This document shows positions 36,067 to 43,735 of a stretch of DNA of 44,781 bases, in pieces. This DNA is from an uncultured Holophagaceae bacterium. Lineage in GTDB: Bacteria > Acidobacteriota > Holophagae > Holophagales > Holophagaceae. The notes under the pieces were generated by a model. That model did not search any database. It saw nothing but the letters and a program-made list of their open reading frames with translations, and was not told where the DNA came from. Location: contig CAIYNT010000077.1 of assembly GCA_903927605.1 (NCBI GenBank), forward strand, positions 1 through 44,781, read 5' to 3'. Position 1 is the first letter of the stretch. Every line of letters begins with the position of its first letter. The position numbers were made by a program, and so were the translations under genes.

Positions 36067-36726
36067 ATGAGAGTCCTTCTGTTCGGCGCGACGGGCATGA
36101 TCGGGCAGGGGGTTCTAAGGGAGTGCTTGCTGGATCCACAGGTGATCCAGGTGGTCTCCCTCTTGCGGCGGCCCTCGGGTCAGACCCATCCCAAGCTGAA
36201 GGAGATCCTCCATCAGGATTTCTTCGACTGCTCGACCCTCGAGGGTGATCTGTCCGGCCTGGACGCCTGCCTCTTCTGCCTGGGCGTCACCTCGGCGGGC
36301 CTCACGGAGGCGGCCTACCAGCACATCACCCTGGATCTGACGTTGGCTCTGGCCCAGACCCTGGTGAGATTCAACCCGCAGATGACCTTCGTCTACATCT
36401 CGGGGGCCGGAGCCGACAGCTCCGAGCAGGGCCGGAGCATGTGGGCCCGGGTGAAGGGCCGGACCGAGAACGCGCTCCTGCGGCTGCCCTTCAAGGCGGT
36501 CTACTTGTTCCGCCCCGGGGCCATTCAGCCCCTGCATGGCATCACCTCCCGGACGCGGCTGTACCGGATCCTCTACGCCCTGCTGAACCCGTTTTTCCCT
36601 TTGTTGAAAATGCTCGCCCGGGACAGCTTCACGACGACCGAGCAACTGGGCCGGGCCATGCTTCATGCGGGGCTTCAGGGGGCGCCGAAGGCCGTGCTGG
36701 AGACTGCGGATATCAATCAGTTGTGA
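36067..36726 (+). CDS. NAD(P)-binding Rossmann-fold protein (NmrA/HTATIP2-like)
   Basis: A 219-residue short-chain-dehydrogenase-like protein. The nucleotide loop GATGMIGQGVL (residues ~8-18) is the NmrA/epimerase type; FVYISGAGADSSEQGRSMWARVKGRTE resembles the active region of HTATIP2-like proteins, with a YISGAG segment and a K in place of the canonical YxxxK (VKGRTE). RPGAIQPLHG follows. The substrate is unknown. The ATG at 36067 has GGAGG at 6 bases; a longer frame from 35971 lacks support. Its stop overlaps that of ogt by 14 bases tail-to-tail. Confidence 0.85.
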   Translation: MRVLLFGATGMIGQGVLRECLLDPQVIQVVSLLRRPSGQTHPKLKEILHQDFFDCSTLEGDLSGLDACLFCLGVTSAGLTEAAYQHITLDLTLALAQTLVRFNPQMTFVYISGAGADSSEQGRSMWARVKGRTENALLRLPFKAVYLFRPGAIQPLHGITSRTRLYRILYALLNPFFPLLKMLARDSFTTTEQLGRAMLHAGLQGAPKAVLETADINQL

Positions 36727-37189
36727 CGCGCTCGAGCTCCAGCAGGGCCGCCTTGCGCTCCGGGGTGCCGAAGGCGCTCCAGCCGCCGGGTCCGTTGGCG
36801 GCTACCACCCGGTGGCAGGGCACCAGGATGAGGATGGGGTTCGCCTTAACGGCCTGTCCTACGGCCCGGGCGGCGCCGGGACGCCCCGCCAGCAGGGCCA
36901 CCTCGCCGTAGCTGATCGTCTCACCGGGACTGGTGCCTCCAAGCACCTCTGCCACGCGGTGCTGGAAGGGCGTCAGATCCGACAGGTCCAGGGGGATCTC
37001 CCCGAGATCCTGGGGTCGGCCGGCGAGGTGAGACAGGAGCCTGCGAACGGCCTCTAGAACCCAGGCCGGGGCCTGTCCGGCCTCAAACCGCTCCAGTCCC
37101 TCGATGAAGCGGAGCCCACAGATACCCTTCGGTGTCCAGGCCAGGCGGATCCGACCCAGGGCGGTGACGAAGGTGAGGGTTCGGTTCAT
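36713..37189 (-). CDS. ogt: Methylated-DNA-protein cysteine methyltransferase
   Basis: A 158-residue suicide repair protein that removes O6-alkyl groups from guanine. The active-site PCHRVV (in ANPILILVPCHRVV) and the DNA-binding helix-turn-helix segment PFQHRVAEVLGGTSPGETISYGEVALLAGRPGAARAVG are typical of Ogt/MGMT. ATG at 37189 overlaps the GMC stop as ATGA, so the two genes share a transcript. Normal length for the family. Confidence 0.95.
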   Translation of the reverse strand: MNRTLTFVTALGRIRLAWTPKGICGLRFIEGLERFEAGQAPAWVLEAVRRLLSHLAGRPQDLGEIPLDLSDLTPFQHRVAEVLGGTSPGETISYGEVALLAGRPGAARAVGQAVKANPILILVPCHRVVAANGPGGWSAFGTPERKAALLELERVTTD

Positions 37190-38787
37190 GGGGCCGCGAT
37201 GGCTGGATCTGCCTTTGGCGGGATGAAGGTCATGGCGCGTTCGGCCAGGGCGGTGATGGTGAGGGAGGGGTTCACGCCGATGTTCGCGGAAATGGCGGAG
37301 CCGTCGACAACGTAGAGGCCTTCGTAGCCGAAGAGGCGGTGGCGGTGGTCGATGGCGCCGGTTGCGGTGCAGTCGCCCATGGGGACGCCCCCGAGGATGT
37401 GGGCCGTGGTGGGGATGCCCAGGAGGGTTTCGGTGAGGAGGCTGGAGGGATAGCCATCCAGGTGCCTGGCCACGCGCTGCGCCAGGTCCGTGGCCTCGGG
37501 CGCCCAGGCTTTGGCCGGGGGGCCGTCGCCACCCTTCGTTACGGCACCTCGGAAGAAGCCCGTGAGCAAACCCCGTCCCAGGCGCATGCGGATGTGCCCT
37601 TCCACGGTGCGCATATACAGCAGGATCATCGTGTACTTCGCCCAGTCGGGAACGAAGTAGGCACGGAGCGACCGCAGGGGATGGCGGACCACACGTCCGA
37701 AAGCGCTCCCGAGGCGTTGCCCCAGCCGGTCTCCAGGGGCCAAGGGGAGCATGAGGCTGCGGAAGAACCCTGAGCCAGCTGGATAGCGGACCGGCTCCAG
37801 ATGGCTATGCACGTCCGTGTGGAGGATGGAGCCGATGGCGATGCCCTGGGAGAGATCCTTGTCGCGGTGCTGGGTGACCACGCCGATGAGCACCTCGGAA
37901 TTGGTGCGGACGAAATCGCCGATGTGGTCCGACAGGTCGGGTAGCCCGTCCGGGTGTTCCTTGAGCTGAAGCAGCAGGGGCACGGTACCCACCACCCCAC
38001 CGGAGAAGATGATGTTCCTCGCCTGGTAGGTGCGTCTGGCATTGAAGGCCGGGATGGCCCAGGTCCCCTGGCGGGCTTCTACCTCGTAGCCTCCTTCTGG
38101 CCGGGGACGCACCCAGGTCACCTCCGTATCGGCCTCGATCTGGAGTCCCCGTCTCTCGGCCAGGTGCAGGTAGTTCTTGTCCAGGGTGTTCTTCGCACCC
38201 TGGTTGCAGCCGATCATGCAGCCGCCGCAGAGGGTGCAGCCCGTGCGATCGGGTCCCTCGCCCCCGAAGAACGGGTCCGGCACCGTCTCACCGGACTTTC
38301 CGAAATAGACGGCCACGTTCGTCTGCTCGAAGGTGTCCCCGCGACCGATCTCCTGGCCCACCGCCTGAAGTACTTCGTCAGGGTAGGTGAGGCTGGGGTT
38401 CCGCGTGGCCCCCAGCATCTGGAGGGCGGTCTCATAGTGCGGGGCGAGCTCCGCCTTCCAGTCGGCCAGGTGGCCCCAGGACGGCGCGGCGAAGAAGGGA
38501 TCCTTGGGGACGGGCAGGGTGTTGGCGTAGACCAGGGAGCCGCCCCCCACGCCCACACCGGACAGCGCCGTCACATGGTTGAGGAAGGTCATCTTGAAGA
38601 GGCCCCGGAAGCCCACCCGGGGCAGCCAGAAGAAGCGCTTGAGGTTCCAGTTGGTCTTCGGGAAGTCACCGGTGCGGAGCCGCCGTCCCTTTTCCAGCAC
38701 CAGCACCCGGTAACCCTTTTCCGTGAGCCGCAGGGCGCTGACACTGCCACCGAAACCCGAGCCCACGATGATGTAGTCCCACGTCAT
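37186..38787 (-). CDS. GMC family oxidoreductase with a four-cysteine motif
   Basis: A 533-residue FAD-dependent oxidoreductase of the GMC family, near the cholesterol-oxidase-like branch. MTWDYIIVGSGFGGSVSALRLTEKG is the FAD loop, LSGVGVGGGSLVYANTL the second flavin contact, and GGVPMGDCTATGAIDHRHRLFGYEGLYVVDGSAI plus IGVNPSLTITALAERA the C-terminal family motif. A segment CTLCGGCMIGCNQGAKNTLDKNYL contains C-x2-C-x2-C-x3-C, seen in this bacterial branch and possibly a metal or cluster site. Substrate unknown. ATG at 38787 chosen over a longer polar extension to 39147, which would overlap ruvX. Divergent from ruvX with 78 bases between. Confidence 0.9.
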   Translation of the reverse strand: MTWDYIIVGSGFGGSVSALRLTEKGYRVLVLEKGRRLRTGDFPKTNWNLKRFFWLPRVGFRGLFKMTFLNHVTALSGVGVGGGSLVYANTLPVPKDPFFAAPSWGHLADWKAELAPHYETALQMLGATRNPSLTYPDEVLQAVGQEIGRGDTFEQTNVAVYFGKSGETVPDPFFGGEGPDRTGCTLCGGCMIGCNQGAKNTLDKNYLHLAERRGLQIEADTEVTWVRPRPEGGYEVEARQGTWAIPAFNARRTYQARNIIFSGGVVGTVPLLLQLKEHPDGLPDLSDHIGDFVRTNSEVLIGVVTQHRDKDLSQGIAIGSILHTDVHSHLEPVRYPAGSGFFRSLMLPLAPGDRLGQRLGSAFGRVVRHPLRSLRAYFVPDWAKYTMILLYMRTVEGHIRMRLGRGLLTGFFRGAVTKGGDGPPAKAWAPEATDLAQRVARHLDGYPSSLLTETLLGIPTTAHILGGVPMGDCTATGAIDHRHRLFGYEGLYVVDGSAISANIGVNPSLTITALAERAMTFIPPKADPAIAAP

Positions 38788-38865
38788 GAACCTGCCCCCT
38801 GCTCTCGCTGAACGGATGGGGAAGCCTAGCACCCGGTCCCCCGGGTTTCCAATTAGGCTGGAGTC

Positions 38866-39303
38866 ATGCGCTGGCTTGCGATAGATCACGGCACGAAGAA
38901 AATCGGCCTCGCCTTCTCGGACGAGCTGGAGATCCTGGCTTCGCCCTTCGAGATCTGGCCGCAGGAGGGGGAGCGTACGCTCAAGCGTCTGACGCGGCTC
39001 TGCCAGGAGGAAGGCGTGCAAGCCCTGGCCATGGGCCTGCCCCGCCACAAGGATGGCGCCGAAAGCGCCACGGCCCCTGCCGCCCGCGCCTTCGGCGAGA
39101 CCCTGGCCGCTCGCACCGGCTTGCCGGTGCGCTTCGTGAACGAGCACCTCAGCAGTGCTGAGGCGGAACGATTACTGCGTGAGCGGGGGGTGAAACTAGA
39201 GAGGCGGAAGCTCCTGCTTGATGCCGCCGCCGCTGCCGTGATTCTGAATGAGTTGCTGGAAGACCGGCGGGCGAAGGGGATTCCGGCTGGTCGCTTGGAT
39301 TGA
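38866..39303 (+). CDS. ruvX: Holliday junction resolvase-like protein RuvX/YqgF
   Basis: A 145-residue RNase H-fold nuclease acting in 16S rRNA 5' maturation and possibly recombination. The family start MRWLAIDHGTKKIGLAFSDE includes the first catalytic Asp, followed by MGLPRHKDG, VRFVNEHLSSAEAERLL and the C-terminal DAAAAAVILNELLE with the last acidic residue. ATG at 38866 is close to GGAG. Normal length (E. coli 138). Essential in many bacteria. Confidence 0.93.
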   Translation: MRWLAIDHGTKKIGLAFSDELEILASPFEIWPQEGERTLKRLTRLCQEEGVQALAMGLPRHKDGAESATAPAARAFGETLAARTGLPVRFVNEHLSSAEAERLLRERGVKLERRKLLLDAAAAAVILNELLEDRRAKGIPAGRLD

Positions 39304-39409
39304 CGTGAGTCCCTACCGAGCCGTCGCAAAGGCGGCTGTGCTGGATGATTTCGGCACCCGCGCCCATGGACATTGTCCGAGGGGCTGGATCGAAATGATG
39401 CGCGTGATT

Positions 39410-39436
39410 CATGTCCGGCCTCGAAGGCCGTCCATG
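39410..39436 (+). terminator. Hairpin between ruvX and the esterase gene
   Basis: Arms CATG..CGGCCT and AGGCCG..CATG with a CGA loop and a two-base internal mismatch. It lies 107 bases after the ruvX stop, without a T-tract. Possibly the ruvX transcript end. The remaining 39304-39495 spacer shows no other feature. Confidence 0.35.
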
Positions 39437-39495
39437 GTTGCCGCCCCGGAAAACCATCCCCGAGCCACCCGCCCAACGTGCCAGAATAGGCGGCC

Positions 39496-40152
39496 ATGAC
39501 CGAGATACGCACTCTCAGCACCACCACCACAGGCCGGTATCTGGTGGAGCCGGCGTCACGGGCATCAAGATCCGAGGCCCCGCTGTTGATGGGCTTCCAT
39601 GGCTATGGGCAACGCGCGGAGCACCTGCTACTGGAGCTGCGCCGAATACCTGGATCCGCCGGTTGGACCTTCGTGGCTGTCCAGGCCCTCCACCGCTTCT
39701 ACAACACGAAGACCCAAGAAGTGGTGGGCTCCTGGATGACGAGCCTGGATCGGGAGCAGGCCATCCAGGACAACCTGGCCTACGTGACCCGTGTGGTCGC
39801 TGAATTACGGGCCGACCGGGGCAACGGCAAGCTCGTGTTCGCGGGCTTCTCCCAGGGTGCCGCCATGGCCTGGCGCGCTGCGGCCCACGTCAGCCCCTGC
39901 CATGGCCTCATTGTGTTGGGCGGCGACCTGCCCCGGGATGTGGCTGAGGCCCCCGTCCCCCGTCTGCCGCCGACCCTCATTGGGCGTGGCGAGCACGACA
40001 CACTCTACACGGCCCCGCAGCTCGCGCAGGACCTCGCCGTTCTCGAGGGCAGGAGTTTCAAACCGGAGGTCGTCCACTTCAAGGGCGGACACGAGTGGGG
40101 TCCCGGTTTCCTGGAGGCGGTCGGACGCTTCCTGGCGGCCGTTCAGGGCTAG
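39496..40152 (+). CDS. Alpha/beta hydrolase (phospholipase/carboxylesterase type)
   Basis: A 218-residue alpha/beta hydrolase of the phospholipase/carboxylesterase family. PLLMGFHGYGQRAE supplies the oxyanion hole, VFAGFSQGAAMAW the nucleophile elbow GFSQG, GRGEHDTLYT the acid Asp and FKGGHEWGP the His. It lacks a signal peptide, so probably cytoplasmic. Esterase or thioesterase activity is family inference. ATG at 39496 with a weak TAGG site. It is the last gene before the insertion bounded by 12-base repeats. Confidence 0.9.
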   Translation: MTEIRTLSTTTTGRYLVEPASRASRSEAPLLMGFHGYGQRAEHLLLELRRIPGSAGWTFVAVQALHRFYNTKTQEVVGSWMTSLDREQAIQDNLAYVTRVVAELRADRGNGKLVFAGFSQGAAMAWRAAAHVSPCHGLIVLGGDLPRDVAEAPVPRLPPTLIGRGEHDTLYTAPQLAQDLAVLEGRSFKPEVVHFKGGHEWGPGFLEAVGRFLAAVQG

Positions 40153-40160
40153 CCACCGGG

Positions 40161-40172
40161 CCTGACTTCTGG
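40161..40172. repeat. Left copy of the 12-base direct repeat flanking an insertion
   Basis: CCTGACTTCTGG begins 9 bases after the esterase stop. The identical 12 bases occur at 44043-44054, just after the lolD stop. The DNA between (40173-44042) is foreign-looking. Reads as a target-site duplication or att-like core. Confidence 0.5.
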
Positions 40173-40184
40173 GATTACTCCAGG

Positions 40185-40497
40185 ATGCATCTCGTCCACC
40201 ACTTCAGCGTCCTCGTTCCGAAGGTCCTGCTACGGAAGCAAAGTGGTGCCCGAAGCCCCGGAGAAGCCCGACCTCGATCCCTACGGCCACAGCGTGGCCT
40301 ACAGCGAAACCCGCAACGGCAGGATTATCCGGTGGCGCTGGATCTCCCGGGCGCAGCTGCTGCTCAAGGTCTTTTCCGTCGATGTCATGGTTTGCCCACG
40401 CTACGACATCCACATGCAGCGCATCGCCGTGATCCAACAACCCAGTGTCATCGCCGCGGACCTCGACTGCCTCATCCGGAAGGAACAATCGCCCTGA
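40185..40497 (+). pseudogene. Decayed C-terminal remnant of a transposase (IS91/Y2-type putative)
   Basis: Only the end of a transposase is left. A first block (HHFSVLVPKVLLRKQ, in the frame of the ATG at 40185) and a second (VVPEAPEKPDLDPYGHSVAY ... ISRAQLLLKVFSVDVMVCPRYDIHMQRIAVIQQPSVI, frame of 40243) are in different frames, so there is a frameshift between 40225 and 40243. In intact relatives I recall the pattern 'HHFSVLAPNARLRKQVVPEAPE' and a CPRCxxxM zinc-like site; here the second Cys is Tyr (CPRYDIH). No catalytic domain remains, so the element is dead. Confidence 0.6.
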
Positions 40498-40942
40498 GGC
40501 CCAGCCCCCCTCCGATAGGGCCGATGCTTCACCTTCGGGTTGTTCTTGACCCAGGCATAGCCTTGGCGCATCGTAGGCCAAACTCTTTGACAGTCTGGCC
40601 TCAAGCCACGACAACCGCCTGATTCCAGCCAAATGCCACCGTGGTCATCCGTCCCGGCCCCTCCCCTGGTCCTAAATCCTCTCCACCGCGGAGGTCCCTC
40701 CCAGTCTACAAATTAAAATGGGGCGTTTGAATCCCCTATCCACTTGGCCAACTGTTCATAGCGGTACGGGGTGTAGGCGTCCATTCGGTGCGCTCGTGAG
40801 GAGGGGTCTCGATTGTCGATGGACGCCCCTCGCTCGACAAGCAAACTGTGCCGCTAAATTCGACAAAAACTGTGGCTGTTCTGGTCAATGCACCATGGCT
40901 ACGATGGCTGCAATCCGTTCACGATGAACATGAGGTGAGGGC
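40498..40942. other. Non-coding stretch: probable IS right end, then leader of the aminotransferase
   Basis: No coding region is supported. The first half to about 40740 is probably the non-coding tail of the dead transposon. It ends near GGGGCGTTTGAATCCCC, which looks like a tRNA T-arm but is not part of a tRNA. The second half to 40942 is the leader of the aminotransferase gene, with an inverted repeat at 40776-40827. Confidence 0.45.
40776..40827. promoter_or_regulatory. Inverted repeat GGCGTCCAT...ATGGACGCC upstream of the aminotransferase
   Basis: Two perfect 9-base arms (40776-40784 and 40819-40827) are separated by 34 bases and end ~115 bases before the ATG at 40943. Could be a paired operator or a hairpin, or an element end. 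No known consensus. Confidence 0.3.
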
Positions 40943-42136
40943 ATGCAGGAATCTCCAGAGAGCCTCGACGATGACCAGCGGTCTGCACCGCCAGCACCCG
41001 CCGAGTGGCGTGGCCGCTTCCCGTACAACGAGATCATCTCGCTGCTCGATGTCAATCGCCCGTTCAACCTGGCCGAGAGCACTTCGCAGGACCTGACGGT
41101 CGGCGAACTGCTGGATCTCGCCGGCCTCGATCGCATACGCGGCCTCAAGCTCGGCTACGGAACTTCTGCAGGCTCGGTTGCGCTTCGTGAAGAGGTCGCA
41201 CAGGTCTGCAAGGTCTCGCCCGAGCAAGTCATTACGACGCAAGGAACCGCGCTGGGGCTCTTTCTGCTCGCGTTCGAGGCCTGCCGAGCCGGTGACGAAG
41301 CCGTGCTCGCGACCCCCTGCTTTCCACTCAGCCGCGACAGCCTGCTCGGAGCCGGCGTCGGCGTGCGCGAGGTCAAGCTGTCCTTCGAGAACGCCTACCG
41401 GCTGGATCTCGATCGGATGGGTGCCGCCCTGACACCCAAGACCCGGCTGGTGAGCATCGCGTCCCCGCAGAATCCCAGCGGTGTCCAGGCGTCGCGTGCG
41501 GACATCGAGCAGCTCCTCGCATTGATGCAGAAACGGTCGCCGCAGGCGCTGCTCTTCATCGACGAGACCTACCGAGAGGCCAGCTACGGAGACGCCCCCG
41601 TGGCAGAGAGTCTTGCGGCACTCGATCCGCGCATCGTCACCGGTGCCTCGGTCTCGAAGGCGCTCGGCGCGCCTGGCCTCCGGACGGGCTGGCTCACAGT
41701 GGCGGATGCCGACCTCCGGTCGCGCCTGGTGGTCGCCAAGATGAACACGGTGATCTCAGGCTCGGTGCTCGACGAAACGCTCGCCACCGTCTTGTTGCAG
41801 CACCGGGAACACGTGCTCGCGCCGCGGCGCAACCTTCTCGCCGGCGCGCTCGACAAGCTGGCCACGTGGTGCGAGGGCGAGCGCGAGCGCATCGAATGGG
41901 TGCGTCCGGACGCCGGCGCACTGTGCTGCCTGCGATTGCGGGTGGACGCGTTCGACGCCGCCGCCGTCCTGCGTTTCTGGGAGCTGCTGCCGCGGTACGA
42001 CCTCCAGCTCGCGTGCGGTACGTGGTTCGGCGAGAGCGACCGCGCATTCCGGCTCGGCTTCGGCTACCTCCCGCCTGAACGCCTGGGGCCGGCGCTGTCC
42101 GCGCTGTCGGCCTCATTTGACGCAGCCGCGACCTGA
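40943..42136 (+). CDS. Class I/II PLP-dependent aminotransferase
   Basis: A 397-residue fold-type I PLP enzyme. The cofactor residues are visible: N177 in IASPQNPSG, D207 in LFIDETYREASYG, and the Schiff-base K239 in ASVSKALGAPGLRTGWL; R in the C-terminal FRLGFG segment would bind the substrate carboxylate. Function beyond transamination (or an aspartate-aminotransferase-fold cyclase/dehydratase) cannot be told. Codon choice (many GCG, CGC and CTC) differs from the window's ordinary genes (GCC, CTG), and an IS remnant lies upstream, so acquisition by transfer is likely. ATG at 40943 follows GAGG. Pairs with the solute-binding gene 40 bases on. Confidence 0.85.
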   Translation: MQESPESLDDDQRSAPPAPAEWRGRFPYNEIISLLDVNRPFNLAESTSQDLTVGELLDLAGLDRIRGLKLGYGTSAGSVALREEVAQVCKVSPEQVITTQGTALGLFLLAFEACRAGDEAVLATPCFPLSRDSLLGAGVGVREVKLSFENAYRLDLDRMGAALTPKTRLVSIASPQNPSGVQASRADIEQLLALMQKRSPQALLFIDETYREASYGDAPVAESLAALDPRIVTGASVSKALGAPGLRTGWLTVADADLRSRLVVAKMNTVISGSVLDETLATVLLQHREHVLAPRRNLLAGALDKLATWCEGERERIEWVRPDAGALCCLRLRVDAFDAAAVLRFWELLPRYDLQLACGTWFGESDRAFRLGFGYLPPERLGPALSALSASFDAAAT

Positions 42137-42176
42137 CGCCGGCTGTGACATCTCCTCCTTCACCTCGAGCCAGACC

Positions 42177-43193
42177 ATGAAGGTAAGAATCGCCTACCTT
42201 GACGAACCCCCGTTCTACTGGACTGGTCCGGATGGTTCGGCCACGGGCGCGGACATCGAATTGGCGGATGTCGTGCTGTGTGCGATCGGCGCGACCTCCA
42301 TCGAGTATCACAAGACGTCGTTCGAAGAACTATTGCCCGGCGTGCAGGCCGGCCGCTGGGACATGAACGTGCCGATCTTCGCGACGGCCGAACGTGCGCA
42401 GCATGTCGCGTTCAGCAAGCCGGTCTGGACGATCGGAGATGGCTTCGTCATTCACCGCGGCAATCCGAAGGTTCTGACCAGCTACGCAGCAGTGGCGGCG
42501 CGCACCGACGCACGCCTGGGCGTCATCCCGGCGCAGGTGCAATACCACGCTGCAAGGTCGGCAGGCGTGAGCGACGGACAGCTGGTGGAGTTCAAGGATC
42601 AGCCCGAAGCCGTTGCGGCGCTGCTTGCAGGAAAGATCGATGCTTTCGCAGGAACGGCGCTCGGTGGGCGCGTCCTGGCTGACGCGAACCAGGCGCTGGA
42701 GGCGGTGGCGCACGCCGGGAGCGGCAAGGGGAACGCACCCGTGGGCGCTTTCTCGTTCAGCAAGAACAACACCCGCCTGCTGGACGCAGTGAACCAGGAG
42801 CTGCGACGCTATCTTGGTTCGGCAGATCACCGCGCGCGCATGGCGAAGTACGGTTTCACGTCGGCTGAAATCGACGGCGTACTGCCGAAAGCGCCCCTCG
42901 AAGATCCAGCCCTAGAGCCGAACATGAGTGCCGCTGCTTTCACGGTCGAAGTGAGGCCCGGCTTCATCTCGGTAACCAACCCGTTCGACGGCGTCGAGGT
43001 TGGTATCCACCCACAGAACGACGCCATAAGGATCCCAAACGCCAGAGAGCGGGTCGAACGGGGCGGTGGGCCTTTGTTCTGTTTGGACCCACCACCTGAA
43101 CTGCCGTCTGCGCAGCTTCCGCTGAACATCCGGGTGGACCCCCAACCCAGGCTGGAAAGGATCGGAGCCAGCTCACTGGAAAGGCCGGCCTGA
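42177..43193 (+). CDS. Leaderless solute-binding-protein-fold (family 3) protein with atypical C-terminal tail
   Basis: A 338-residue ORF. The first ~240 residues are a periplasmic-binding-protein family 3 domain: MKVRIAYLDEPPFYW..., FEELLPGVQAGRWDMNVPIFATAERAQHVAFSKPVW, LLAGKIDAFAGTALGGRVL, NQELRRYLGSADHRARMAKYGFTSAEIDGV. The mature-type strand begins at residue 2, so there is no signal peptide; a non-transport role (as for the enzyme cyclohexadienyl dehydratase, which has this fold) is possible. From about residue 245 the rest (EDPALEPNMSAAAF... to SLERPA) does not resemble the family and may be read-through into unrelated DNA. The start at 42177 (MKVRIAY) beats an upstream frame start at 42117. 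No transporter permease or ATPase is near. Codon use matches the aminotransferase. Confidence 0.7.
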   Translation: MKVRIAYLDEPPFYWTGPDGSATGADIELADVVLCAIGATSIEYHKTSFEELLPGVQAGRWDMNVPIFATAERAQHVAFSKPVWTIGDGFVIHRGNPKVLTSYAAVAARTDARLGVIPAQVQYHAARSAGVSDGQLVEFKDQPEAVAALLAGKIDAFAGTALGGRVLADANQALEAVAHAGSGKGNAPVGAFSFSKNNTRLLDAVNQELRRYLGSADHRARMAKYGFTSAEIDGVLPKAPLEDPALEPNMSAAAFTVEVRPGFISVTNPFDGVEVGIHPQNDAIRIPNARERVERGGGPLFCLDPPPELPSAQLPLNIRVDPQPRLERIGASSLERPA

Positions 43194-43450
43194 TTCGTCC
43201 CGTTCCGATTCCGGGCTTCTCGCCGTTGGCGCAGGCGCTCCCGCAGGGCCAGGAAGACCCGCTTCGCCCGCCCAACGGCTCGGAGGTGGCGCCACCGGGT
43301 GGAGCCCATGGTGTGCGCGGAACGGCCCATCACCGTGAATCAGCTTTCATCACCGGCTGAAGGGAGTTCTGCTTCTTGCCCTTTCTCCGCGTTATCCACT
43401 GCCTTGATCAGCGAGTCCCGGTTTGCTTTCTTCGAAGAAGGCCCCAGATC
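43194..43450. other. Spacer between the solute-binding gene and the antitoxin gene
   Basis: I see no supportable gene. A near-palindrome around TTCTTCGAAGAA (43429-43440) lies just downstream of the antitoxin stop on the minus strand and could end that transcript. Minus-strand open frames across 42827-43333 have no recognisable content. Confidence 0.4.
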
Positions 43451-43735
43451 TCATCCAGCCTTGCGCTTCTCGGCCCACTCGCTCACGGCGATCTGGAAGG
43501 CCGCGTTGGTGGAGATGCCAAGATGCTTGGCAATGACCTTCACGGCTCGCCACAAGGAGGGTTGAATCCGGATGGAGTGAGGCACGGTCGGCTCGATTTC
43601 AACCCCTTTCCGGGGCCGTCCGCGACCCGTGATGCGCCCTCTCACATGCGGGCCATAGTTGGCCTCCGCCCAGGCGGCCTCCTTATCGAAATTGGCCTCA
43701 AGCTCAGCGACGGGCGGGAGTTTGGCTTCCGTCAT
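43451..43735 (-). CDS. BrnA-like antitoxin, ribbon-helix-helix type
   Basis: A 94-residue protein. A disordered acidic N-terminus (KLPPVAELEANFDKEAAWAEANYGP) is followed by a basic segment RGRPRKGVEIEP and an RHH-like DNA-binding pattern IRIQPSLWRAVKVIAKHLGISTNAAFQIAVSEWA. It starts with ATG at 43735, overlapping the stop of the toxin-like gene as ATGA, the order toxin first, antitoxin second, as in brnTA operons. In that family BrnA neutralises BrnT and represses the operon. The assignment rests on order, fold pattern and the upstream BrnT-like gene. Confidence 0.7.
   Translation of the reverse strand: MTEAKLPPVAELEANFDKEAAWAEANYGPHVRGRITGRGRPRKGVEIEPTVPHSIRIQPSLWRAVKVIAKHLGISTNAAFQIAVSEWAEKRKAG

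Noticed and set aside
38787..39147. Longer start for the GMC oxidoreductase
   Set aside because: Would add 120 residues antisense to ruvX; the FAD loop begins right at the ATG at 38787.
40095..40622. 175-codon frame across the transposase remnant
   Set aside because: Contains only part of the remnant in one frame; the second block is in another frame.
40720..40760. tRNA-like T-arm text (GGGGCGTTTGAATCCCC) near 40724-40740 followed by TTGGCCA
   Set aside because: No matching acceptor, D-arm or anticodon arm upstream; more likely the end of the dead IS.
42827..43333. 168-codon minus-strand frame between the solute-binding and antitoxin genes
   Set aside because: No recognisable family and it overlaps the plus-strand gene; kept only as possible remnant.
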